Below the pieces are notes generated by a model. It was given only the letters and a program-made list of their open reading frames with translations. It did not search any database and was not told where the DNA came from. A program made the position numbers and the translations under genes. A stretch of 24,492 bases of DNA from JBIOJM01 sp044450785 (GTDB taxonomy: Bacteria; Planctomycetota; Planctomycetia; Isosphaerales; Isosphaeraceae), in assembly GCA_044450785.1 (NCBI GenBank), contig JBIOJM010000133.1, positions 1-24,492 of the forward strand, written 5' to 3'. Below, piece by piece: positions 6,158 through 13,779 of this stretch (position 1 is the first letter of the stretch; every line of letters begins with the position of its first letter).

Positions 6158-7487
6158 GTTGAGCGGGGTAACAAACATACTGGAGTCGGATTCGCACGAC
6201 GCAATCGAAGTTGGCTCGCCGCTGAACCCAGGCGTGGATTCCGAACCATTCGCCTGGCTGCCCCGGCTGGTGCTGCGGCAGGTGCGCCTGGATCGCCGGC
6301 TGGCGCAATGGAGCCGCGATGGCCGGCTGCCGCTTCCCCTGAGATGGTTGGAAGAATGCGCGGGCGCTCCGGTCACGCTCGAAAAGCCCGAGGTCCTCTG
6401 GCGCGCCTCGGGGCTGCGCCGACCCAGCCTGGTCGCACAGTTGACCGCGCCGCGGGTGGCCACGCGGCTGGCCTTGGGCATCGAGATCCCACTGGCACAC
6501 ACCATCGTCGACCGCCTGCTCGGTTTCGACCGCCCGTTCGCCGAGAGCCGGCTCCAGCTTTCGCCCGTGGAGTGGGGCGTCTGGACCTTCCTGATCGTGC
6601 GCGCACTCGATTCGTTGGATGCAAACGAGGTGTGGGATCGCCCGGACTTTCCCGGCGACCCCGGACTCGTCGCTCCCGGGCATTTCACGCTCGACCGCGT
6701 CGGCCCGGACCCCTTCGACCCGGCCGGTCTGGGCTCGATCGTCACGATCCGCTGGCCGGTCCGCGCCGGCACCATGGCCGGCGCCGTCCGGTTGTGGCTC
6801 GCCGAGTCGGTGGTCCAGCATTGGCTGACCTTCTCGCCAGGCCCCGCCACCGGTCACGACGAGGCGGCGGGGAGACCGGACACGGTCGAACCCGAGGCCG
6901 GCTCGAAACGCCGTGTGACACGCGGCGAGCTTTCGAGTGCGTGGCGCGCCCTAGCGGGGCGGGTGGACATGCCCCAAGGACTGAGTCGGCTGCGGGTTGG
7001 AGGCATCTTGCCCTTCGCCGAAACGCGGTTGATCGGTTCACCGCGCAGCCCGAGTGGTCCGGTCGACCTGGTCCTCGACATGGACGACCGGAACATCCGC
7101 TGCCGGATTCCCACTTGCCCGGTCGCCGACTCGGGGGGCAGGCTGCTCCGCATCGAAGCCGGCCTGCTGCGCGAGCCCCGGCCGCGAGATCCCATCGCCC
7201 TGACCAGAAATGAGAGAAAACCGATGAGCCAACCAACCACCTCACCGAATGTCCCTGCGGCCGGGGTCGCTCCCCTCGACGTGCCGGTCACCTTGACCGT
7301 CGAGCTCGGCCGGGTCAACCTGTCGCTCACCCAGTTGGCGGACCTCAAGCCGGGCGACGTCGTCGAGCTGGGCCGCCACAGCCGAGCGCCGGTCGAGCTG
7401 ACTTCCAACGGCCGTCTCGTGGCCCGCGGCGAGCTGGTGCTCATCGATACCGATCTGGGCGTGCGAGTGACCAACGTATTTCTCTGA
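6135..7487 (+). CDS. SctQ/FliM-type C-ring protein with SpoA domain
   Basis: The 450-residue product has the layout of the cytoplasmic sorting-platform protein of type III secretion systems (SctQ) or its flagellar relatives FliM/FliN. The N-terminal domain includes RLLGFDRPFAESRLQLSPVE at about 130-150. A probable first SpoA-like region is at about 280-350. A clear C-terminal SpoA domain follows at about 376-450: PLDVPVTLTVELGRVNLSL, LADLKPGDVVELGR, VELTSNGRLVARGELVLID and VRVTNVFL. The two SpoA regions are joined by a Pro/Ala linker, and an internal ATG before SQPTTSPNV could yield a separate SpoA-only product as in other SctQ genes. GTG 6135 overlaps the upstream gene; TTG 6159 with GGGAG 9 bases upstream is an alternative. 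No other secretion or flagellar gene lies in the window. Confidence 0.86.
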   Translation: MREREPTELSGVTNILESDSHDAIEVGSPLNPGVDSEPFAWLPRLVLRQVRLDRRLAQWSRDGRLPLPLRWLEECAGAPVTLEKPEVLWRASGLRRPSLVAQLTAPRVATRLALGIEIPLAHTIVDRLLGFDRPFAESRLQLSPVEWGVWTFLIVRALDSLDANEVWDRPDFPGDPGLVAPGHFTLDRVGPDPFDPAGLGSIVTIRWPVRAGTMAGAVRLWLAESVVQHWLTFSPGPATGHDEAAGRPDTVEPEAGSKRRVTRGELSSAWRALAGRVDMPQGLSRLRVGGILPFAETRLIGSPRSPSGPVDLVLDMDDRNIRCRIPTCPVADSGGRLLRIEAGLLREPRPRDPIALTRNERKPMSQPTTSPNVPAAGVAPLDVPVTLTVELGRVNLSLTQLADLKPGDVVELGRHSRAPVELTSNGRLVARGELVLIDTDLGVRVTNVFL

Positions 7488-7494
7488 GGTGGTG

Positions 7495-7563
7495 AAAAGG
7501 GGATAAGTCCAATTACTGTTCGATGCGCTCGAGCGAGCCTGACTATCGGACTTATCCCGTTTT
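7495..7563. repeat. 16-bp inverted repeat around a 37-base centre
   Basis: AAAAGGGGATAAGTCC at 7495-7510 pairs with GGACTTATCCCGTTTT at 7548-7563 with a single mismatch. The arms enclose 37 bases. It lies 8 bases past the stop of the SctQ-like gene and ends in TTTT, so it could terminate that transcript. The long, precise arms also suit a miniature mobile element or a transposon end remnant. Confidence 0.8.
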
Positions 7564-7670
7564 CGTCGATGCGAGTTGTCACCTTTGCCGGGCTGGGCGC
7601 CACTCTCTTCAGGTGAGGGCGCGCTGGTTGGCATCGCCCGCGAAGATCGCCACGATTGAGGGTCGAGGCC

Positions 7671-10640
7671 ATGATGACGACTCCACGGACCGAACACGCA
7701 TCTGATTCTGATTCCGACCTCTGGCAGCTCGTGCACGAGGGGAGTGCCTCGGCGTTCGAAGTCCTGGTGCGACGGTATCAAGCGCGAGTGTGTGCCGTGG
7801 CGTACAGCGCCTGCGGAAACCTCTCGCTCAGCGAGGACGTCGCTCAGGAAACATTCTGGACGGCGTGGCGCCAGCGGGCGTCGCTCGAGCAGCCGAGCCA
7901 CCTGGGCTTGTGGTTGTGCGGGATCGCGCGAAACCTCGGCAAGAACGCCCGGCGCAAGGCGTCGCGACCGGCTGAGTCCGCAGGCGCACTGGACGTCGCG
8001 ACGGAGGTGTTCGCGGACGAGCCGGGCCCCGCGGAAGCCGCGGTGTCCCGGGAGGAGGAATCCCTGGTGTGGAACGCGCTGGAGCGGATCCCCGAGACGT
8101 ACCGGGAGCCGCTGATCCTTTTCTACCGCGAGGACCGGTCGGTGGCCGAGGTCGCCGGGGCGCTGGACCTGAGCGAAGACGCGGTCAAACAGCGGCTGTC
8201 CCGCGGGCGGGGAATGCTCCGGGAGCAGGTGGCCGGGCTGGTCGAAGACGGGCTGCGGCGCAGCCGGCCGGGACGCCGGCTCACCGTGGCCGTCATGGCC
8301 GGCCTGGCCGCTCACTCGGCGAGCGCGAAGACCGCCCTGGCCGGGGCCGCGTCGTCCGCGGGCGCGGGGGCGTGGAAGGTGGCGGCCGGGGCCGCCGGTG
8401 CGGGTGGCGTGCTCGGCAGCGTGATTGGGACGCTCGGCGGCCTGCTGGGCGGATGGCTCGGCACATGGATCCCGGCCCAGGCTGCCCCGACCCGCCGCGA
8501 GCGTGCCGCGTACCTCCGCGCCGGATGGCGCATGCTGCTGGTCTCTGTCGTGTTCATCGCCGCCTTGTTCGGATTGATTTACGCGTTCGCCGGCAACCCT
8601 AGTTACGTGATCGCCTGGGGCGCCTGGTTCGTCGCGTTCGGGACGTGCTGCGCGGTTGAGTACGTGCGCCTGACCCGGGAGGTGAAACGCATCCGAGCCG
8701 AAGCGGATCCGGCCGATGCTCCGAACGACACGGCCCTGCGCGCCGGCTGGACCGCGATGGCCACCCGATTCGGCGACCGGGTCTATCGGAGCGAGGCGAC
8801 CCTCCTCGGGCTCCCGCTGATCGACGTCAACCTCAGTGCCCCGATGCCGCCAGGTGGCGCGAAACCCCCTGGCTCTTCCGACCTCGACTCCGGCCGCCGC
8901 GTCGCTCGCGGCTGGATCGCGATCGGCGACGACGCGCGCGGCATCCTCCTGGCGATCGGCGCGACGGCGCGCGGATTCATCGCGCTGGGCGGCCTGACCA
9001 TCGGCGTGCTGAGTTTCGGCGGGGTTGCGCTGGGCGCGGTCGCGGTCGGCGGGCTCGGGCTGGGCGTCGTGGGGATCGGCGGCCTCGGTGCCGGCGTGTA
9101 TGCGGTCGGCGGCCTCGCGGTCGGCTGGCAAGCGGCGGGAGGTGGTGCGTTCGGCTGGGACGTCGCCTGCGGCGGCGGCGCGGTCGCCTGGCACGCGGCC
9201 TTCGGCGGGGCGGCAATCGCCCACGATTACGCCGTCGGCGGCGAGGCACGGGCGCGCCACGCCAACGACGAGGAGGCCAAGGCCGTCCTCCGCAACCACC
9301 CGTTCGCCAGATCCGCCATCACCTGGATGGGTGCGCAGCAGGCCATCGGGCCGGCCGGCGCCGGGGTGGCGCCAACTCCGGCCCTGACGTCGACACCGGC
9401 GGCGGCGCCGGGACGCTTCCAACTGGAAAACGGTCTGACCGTAATGGTCCGCCCCATCCAGGGAACGAGCGACGTCGCGCTCCTGGTGCTCTACAAGATC
9501 GGTGGCGATCACGACCCCCAGGGGCGCTCAGGGCTTGCCCATCTGGTGGAGCATATCTACGTCACCGCGGCCGCCGGCGCTCTTCCGGCGCGCACGGCGG
9601 ACGACTTCTTCCAGCGCTACCGCGCCGGCTGCAATGCGCAGACGGGCGACCGCTACACGGTGTTCGCGACCGTCTTCCCCAAGGGCGACCTCGACACGGA
9701 GCTGACGGAGGCGGCGGCCCGCATGGGCGATCTCCGAATCACGGCCGCCGATCTCGATCGGGAGAGACCTCGCCTGCTCGACGAGGTCGCGAACATGTTC
9801 GGCCGTTTCCCCGCCTTGGGGGCCGTGAACCATGCCCGCGAGCTGATCCGGCCGGCGCCACGAGGCGGACGAAAAGGGGGGCTGGCCGAACACGTTCAGG
9901 CCATCACGCTCGACGACGTCCAGGCGTACTGGACGCGCTACTACAAGCCCGGGAATGCGATCCTCGTCGTGGCCGGGGCCGTGGACCCGGTCGCGGCGCG
10001 CCAGACGGTGACGTCCCGGTTCGCCAAGCTCGCGCCGGGTGAGAAGGTTCCCAAGGCGCGAGAGCCTGGCGCGGCGCAGGCCGGAGTCGTGCGCGAGCTG
10101 GCCGTCAAGTCGATTCAGCCGCAGGCCCAACCTGTGGCCTGTCTCGCCTACGCCGCCCCCGAGCCGGGTAGTGAGCATTATGCGCCCTTGCTCGTGCTGG
10201 TGGCCCGGCTCTGGGCCGCGATGGCCCAGCCCGGCGGCGGGCCCGCTCAGACCTCCGTCTACTTCCCGCTGCTGGAGGATCCCGCCGTGTTGGGCGTGAG
10301 TGCTCCGGCGAAGCCAGGGGAGACCGCCGCGCAGGCGTTCGCGCGTCTGGAAGCGTTCGTGGCCGTTACACTCGCGCCGCAGCTCCACGAGGATGAGCGC
10401 GCGTCGGCCCGGCAGACGTTCGCGCTTTTCCTGGGGACCGCCGAGCTTCCGGATTTCGCCCTCGCCCAGAATCCCTACGGCGTCGCGCTCTCCCTGGCCC
10501 GCCGCGAGCAATTGGGGATCGACGCCGCCCAGCTCAACCGCGCCTTCGACGCCCTCACCGAGCGAGACCTCCGCCGCGCTGCCGGCGCGATCTTCGCCCC
10601 GAGTCGGCACGCGGGGGCATTCCTCTCGCCTGGCAAGTAG
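7671..10640 (+). CDS. ECF sigma factor fused to membrane, decapeptide-repeat and M16 peptidase domains
   Basis: One uninterrupted frame encodes 989 residues. Residues about 15-95 are sigma region 2 (SLSEDVAQETFWTAWRQ) and about 130-190 sigma region 4 (LERIPETYREPLILFY; DLSEDAVKQRLSRGRGML). Residues about 206-330 contain a Gly/Ala-rich hydrophobic stretch and two clear membrane segments (MLLVSVVFIAALFGLIYAFA; YVIAWGAWFVAFGTCCAVEY). Residues about 411-524 are roughly eleven decapeptide units ending mostly in Gly-Gly. Residues about 583-985 form an M16B-type zinc peptidase: HLVEH at 624-628 and a Glu at 705, with 76 residues between the second His and that Glu, the inverzincin spacing. ATG 7671 has GAGGG 8 bases upstream. 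I infer a membrane-anchored sigma factor whose release or sensing involves the peptidase part. No anti-sigma gene is adjacent. Confidence 0.93.
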   Translation: MMTTPRTEHASDSDSDLWQLVHEGSASAFEVLVRRYQARVCAVAYSACGNLSLSEDVAQETFWTAWRQRASLEQPSHLGLWLCGIARNLGKNARRKASRPAESAGALDVATEVFADEPGPAEAAVSREEESLVWNALERIPETYREPLILFYREDRSVAEVAGALDLSEDAVKQRLSRGRGMLREQVAGLVEDGLRRSRPGRRLTVAVMAGLAAHSASAKTALAGAASSAGAGAWKVAAGAAGAGGVLGSVIGTLGGLLGGWLGTWIPAQAAPTRRERAAYLRAGWRMLLVSVVFIAALFGLIYAFAGNPSYVIAWGAWFVAFGTCCAVEYVRLTREVKRIRAEADPADAPNDTALRAGWTAMATRFGDRVYRSEATLLGLPLIDVNLSAPMPPGGAKPPGSSDLDSGRRVARGWIAIGDDARGILLAIGATARGFIALGGLTIGVLSFGGVALGAVAVGGLGLGVVGIGGLGAGVYAVGGLAVGWQAAGGGAFGWDVACGGGAVAWHAAFGGAAIAHDYAVGGEARARHANDEEAKAVLRNHPFARSAITWMGAQQAIGPAGAGVAPTPALTSTPAAAPGRFQLENGLTVMVRPIQGTSDVALLVLYKIGGDHDPQGRSGLAHLVEHIYVTAAAGALPARTADDFFQRYRAGCNAQTGDRYTVFATVFPKGDLDTELTEAAARMGDLRITAADLDRERPRLLDEVANMFGRFPALGAVNHARELIRPAPRGGRKGGLAEHVQAITLDDVQAYWTRYYKPGNAILVVAGAVDPVAARQTVTSRFAKLAPGEKVPKAREPGAAQAGVVRELAVKSIQPQAQPVACLAYAAPEPGSEHYAPLLVLVARLWAAMAQPGGGPAQTSVYFPLLEDPAVLGVSAPAKPGETAAQAFARLEAFVAVTLAPQLHEDERASARQTFALFLGTAELPDFALAQNPYGVALSLARREQLGIDAAQLNRAFDALTERDLRRAAGAIFAPSRHAGAFLSPGK

Positions 10641-10683
10641 TCGACCGCGCGACGGCTTCGGGTCTATCGCCTGGCAATGATGC

Positions 10684-12177
10684 TCAGACGGGATACACCA
10701 CCTGGATCATCGATTGGAGCGCGAGGGTCTGCAGGCCGAGCAGTGCGGCTGTCGCGGCCAGGGCGGCGGGCCGGGAGCCAAGGCGGCTGCAGCCGTGTCC
10801 CGCCGCGACCAAGAGCGACGGCATGAAGAGCATCCACAACCGCGCGACTTCGCCCATGTTGCGCCCGGTCAGGTTCACGAGCGCGAGCACGAGCAAGGTC
10901 GCCCACACCGAGAGCGGCACGGTCCGCCGATCGAACAAGCCGGCGGCGCACCAGACTGCGGAGGGCAGCCCGAGCGCGATCACCAGCTCGACTGGATTCA
11001 AGAAAAGCCAGAGCCGATAGGTGCGCGGATACTCGTCATAGAACCGTGCGTGGTGTCGCAGGTTCCACCGCGCGATCTCGATGGGCTCGGCCCCGGTCGC
11101 CGCCCATCCGGCCGCCAGCAGGGCGAGGAAACCAGCACCCGTGGCCAGCAAGAGCACGGCGCGCATCCGCCAGGTAATCGAAGGATTCAAAAGCAGGACG
11201 AGCGCGACGAGCGCGCCCACGGGGAGGAATGCCAGCGTGAATGACATGCCCACCGCCATCACCAGTCCCGAGGCGATGGCCAGGCTGGTCGCGGCGGCCG
11301 TGGGCCGATCGACTCCCTGCTGGAACCGCGCGGCCCAGGCGGCCAGAGCAAGGGCCGAGGTCGAGAGCAAGGGGTAGGCGGTGTCGGCGACCGGCTGGAA
11401 CAGGTTCGCGGCGGGGGCCAGCGGCCAGAGGGCCGCCGCGGCCCAGGCCGCGGGGGGCGGCAGCGCCACCCGCGCCAGCAGATAGAGCGGCACGACGGTG
11501 CCCGCGCAGGCAAGGAGCGTCAGCAAGGCCGTCGCGTACAGCGTCGCGCGCTCCGCCCGTGACAACGGCTGGGGGTCGCGTTCTCCGAAGACGCGGAACC
11601 CGGCCTCCACCGCCCTGGGCATGTGATCGACAAGAAAGACGGCCAGATTCGGGCTCCGCTCCATCACCCGCATGAGCAGGCACTGGACGGCGATCAAGCC
11701 CGGCGGATGCGTGCCGATGTGCAGCGAGTCTTGCGCGCGAATCCACCGCGGATACTCGGCCAGGAACCGCCACGGATCGCGAACGGCCTGCTTCCTCGCG
11801 ACCTGGAAGTAACCGGCCGAGCCCGGCAGGTAGTTGACGGCAGCCCATTTGGTCAAATCATAGCCGGAAGCCGCCCCCGTCGGCACGATCACCTGCACGC
11901 CGACCGCCGCGAGCAACAAGCCGGTCAACCATGCACCCGTGGACCGGCGAGATCGTTTGAGCGCAATCGCCCGGAGCCCGAGCGCGACGAACCCGGCGTA
12001 CGCAGCCACCCCCAAGGCCGCCAGGAGCAGGCCTGCAGGCTGGGGCGAAAACTGCACGCGAAGCCACTCCCACTCGCCGTGAACTCCCAGCGGCACCAAC
12101 CGCGCTCCCACGGCAGTCGCCAGCAGGACGACCAGGGCCGCTTGGAGCATCAGGATCAGCCAGATCTTCACCCGCAT
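10684..12177 (-). CDS. Polytopic membrane protein, probable GT-C glycosyltransferase
   Basis: The 497-residue product starts with a membrane anchor (MRVKIWLILMLQAALVVLLA) and carries about ten further hydrophobic segments. THPPG at residues 156-160, in a loop after an early membrane helix, matches the HPP-type loop of polyprenol-phosphate-dependent GT-C enzymes (the PMT/ArnT clan). An acidic residue near the first loop (EWEW) could serve as catalytic base, but the usual DE pair is not obvious. Such enzymes move a sugar from a lipid carrier to an acceptor outside the membrane; the acceptor here is unknown. ATG 12177 begins the membrane anchor; the longer frame to 12327 adds a basic non-conserved stretch. 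The gene converges on the sigma/M16 gene (43 bases apart) and diverges from the MFS gene. Confidence 0.75.
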   Translation of the reverse strand: MRVKIWLILMLQAALVVLLATAVGARLVPLGVHGEWEWLRVQFSPQPAGLLLAALGVAAYAGFVALGLRAIALKRSRRSTGAWLTGLLLAAVGVQVIVPTGAASGYDLTKWAAVNYLPGSAGYFQVARKQAVRDPWRFLAEYPRWIRAQDSLHIGTHPPGLIAVQCLLMRVMERSPNLAVFLVDHMPRAVEAGFRVFGERDPQPLSRAERATLYATALLTLLACAGTVVPLYLLARVALPPPAAWAAAALWPLAPAANLFQPVADTAYPLLSTSALALAAWAARFQQGVDRPTAAATSLAIASGLVMAVGMSFTLAFLPVGALVALVLLLNPSITWRMRAVLLLATGAGFLALLAAGWAATGAEPIEIARWNLRHHARFYDEYPRTYRLWLFLNPVELVIALGLPSAVWCAAGLFDRRTVPLSVWATLLVLALVNLTGRNMGEVARLWMLFMPSLLVAAGHGCSRLGSRPAALAATAALLGLQTLALQSMIQVVYPV

Positions 12178-12291
12178 GGGAACGATCTTAACTCTCGGCC
12201 GTGGCGACGACGAGGTTTGTTGCCGGCGAGTGCGGACCGGAAGGTTGCGAGAATGCCCCGGGCGTGGTTTGATCGTGGCTGATCCGTCATC

Positions 12292-12314
12292 TTGCCAGTT
12301 GTCAGTTGCCAGTG
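12292..12314. repeat. CAGTTG-type short dispersed repeat
   Basis: TTGCCAGTTGTCAGTTGCCA and the following GTG form tandem CAGTTG/CAGTT units in the divergent region between the glycosyltransferase and MFS genes. It is the reverse-complement form of the repeat at 5119-5154. It lies about 50 bases upstream of the MFS start. Confidence 0.7.
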
Positions 12315-12364
12315 AGAACAAGACCAACCGGTTTCACCCTGCCTCGCGCTTGGGAGTCATCTTG

Positions 12365-13771
12365 ATGGATTTCGAGGACGCGCCTGCGGCCGAGGTCCCC
12401 GCGAGCCTTGAGGATGCCCCCTGGTGGAAGGAGCTGACGCGCTACCAGTGGTTCGTGTTCATCGTCGCCTCGCTGGGGTGGCTGTTCGACACGATGGACC
12501 AGCAGTTGTTCAACCTGGCGCGCAAGCCCGCCGTGACGGAGCTGCTGACCGTCTTGCCGACCATGCCCCCTTCCTCGGGCTCGGTAGCGGCGCATGGCGG
12601 CTACGCGACCATGATCTTCATGATCGGCTGGGCTCTCGGCGGAATTATATTCGGGATCCTCGGCGATCGCATCGGCCGCGCCAAGACGATGATGATGACC
12701 GTTCTGTGCTACTCGGCCTTTACAGGGTTGAGTGCGCTCTCGCGGGGAGTTTGGGACTTTGCCGCCTTCCGGTTTCTCACCGGTCTTGGTGTCGGGGGAC
12801 AATTCGCGGTCGGCGTGTCCCTGGTGGCCGAGGTGATGTCGGACCGGGCCAGGCCCTTCGCGCTGGGGTGGCTGCAGGCGCTCTCGGCCGTCGGCAATAT
12901 GCTTGCGGCCGTTGTCAGCATCATGCTCGGCACGCTCGAGGAAAAGGGAATGATCGCCAGCGCATGGCGAACGATGTTCTTGGTCGGGCTCGCTCCGGCT
13001 GTGCTGGCGATCCCGATCTTTCTTCGATTGAAAGAGCCCGATCGCTGGAAAGCCGCGGCAAGAGATGACGAGACGGCCGGCGACCGCAAGACGAATCTGG
13101 GCTCACTGAGCGAGCTCTTCGGCACCCCGCGCTGGCGCAGGAACACTTTCGTCGGCATGACGCTGGCATTTGCCGGTGTGATGGGGCTCTGGGGCATCGG
13201 CTTCTTCAGCTTCGACCTGATCAGAGGCATATTCGTCGAGCGTTTCCGGGATCAGGGACTGAGTCCTCGGGAAGTGGCGGGCAAGCTCACTTTCTGGAGT
13301 GGCATCACTTCACTGGTCCAGAACGCCGGAGCGTTCTTCGGCATCTATGCTTTTGCCCGAATCACCCACCATATTGGGCGAAGGCCCGCCTTCGGCATCT
13401 CGTTCGTGCTGGCCGCGGTGGCGACCGCAGTCACGTTCTGGTTCCTCGATTCGTTCTGGCAGATCTTCGTGTTGATCCCGATCATGGGGTTCTGCCAGCT
13501 CGCGCTCTTTGGGGGCTACGCGATTTACTTCCCCGAGCTATTCCCAACCCGGCTGCGCAGCACCGGCACGTCGTTCTGTTACAACGTCGGCCGGCTGGCC
13601 GCGGCGGTCGGTCCGCTGACGTTGGGCCTCTTGACGAGCAAGGTCTTCGCAGGTTATCCCGACCCAATGCCGTCGCGGCTGGCCGGTGTCGCCATGTGCT
13701 CGGTCTTCCTGCTCGGCCTGCTCGCCTTGCCCTTCGCACCGGAGACTCGAGGCAAGCCGCTGCCGGAATAA
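12365..13771 (+). CDS. Major facilitator superfamily transporter
   Basis: The 468-residue protein has about twelve hydrophobic segments. Its cytoplasmic loop 2-3 carries the MFS signature GDRIGRAKTMM, following GWALGGIIFGIL. RFLTGLGVGGQFAVGVSLVAE is the second conserved motif, and FPTRLRSTGTSFCYNVGR in the second half matches sugar-porter or aromatic-acid:H+ symporter families. D-Q-Q in LFDTMDQQLF on helix 1 is typical of the metabolite:H+ symporter group. It should drive proton-linked uptake or export of a small organic solute; the substrate cannot be read from the sequence. ATG 12365 has GGGAG about 10 bases upstream and precedes a soluble acidic N-terminus. It ends 8 bases before the convergent exporter gene. 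Confidence 0.93.
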   Translation: MDFEDAPAAEVPASLEDAPWWKELTRYQWFVFIVASLGWLFDTMDQQLFNLARKPAVTELLTVLPTMPPSSGSVAAHGGYATMIFMIGWALGGIIFGILGDRIGRAKTMMMTVLCYSAFTGLSALSRGVWDFAAFRFLTGLGVGGQFAVGVSLVAEVMSDRARPFALGWLQALSAVGNMLAAVVSIMLGTLEEKGMIASAWRTMFLVGLAPAVLAIPIFLRLKEPDRWKAAARDDETAGDRKTNLGSLSELFGTPRWRRNTFVGMTLAFAGVMGLWGIGFFSFDLIRGIFVERFRDQGLSPREVAGKLTFWSGITSLVQNAGAFFGIYAFARITHHIGRRPAFGISFVLAAVATAVTFWFLDSFWQIFVLIPIMGFCQLALFGGYAIYFPELFPTRLRSTGTSFCYNVGRLAAAVGPLTLGLLTSKVFAGYPDPMPSRLAGVAMCSVFLLGLLALPFAPETRGKPLPE

Positions 13772-13779
13772 TTGGCTCG

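Noticed and set aside
7242..9512. A 756-codon open frame on the minus strand
   Set aside because: It is antisense to the SctQ end and the sigma/M16 gene, is full of Arg/Pro/Gly runs typical of shadow frames in high-GC DNA, and has no recognisable domain. The plus strand has clear domain motifs throughout.
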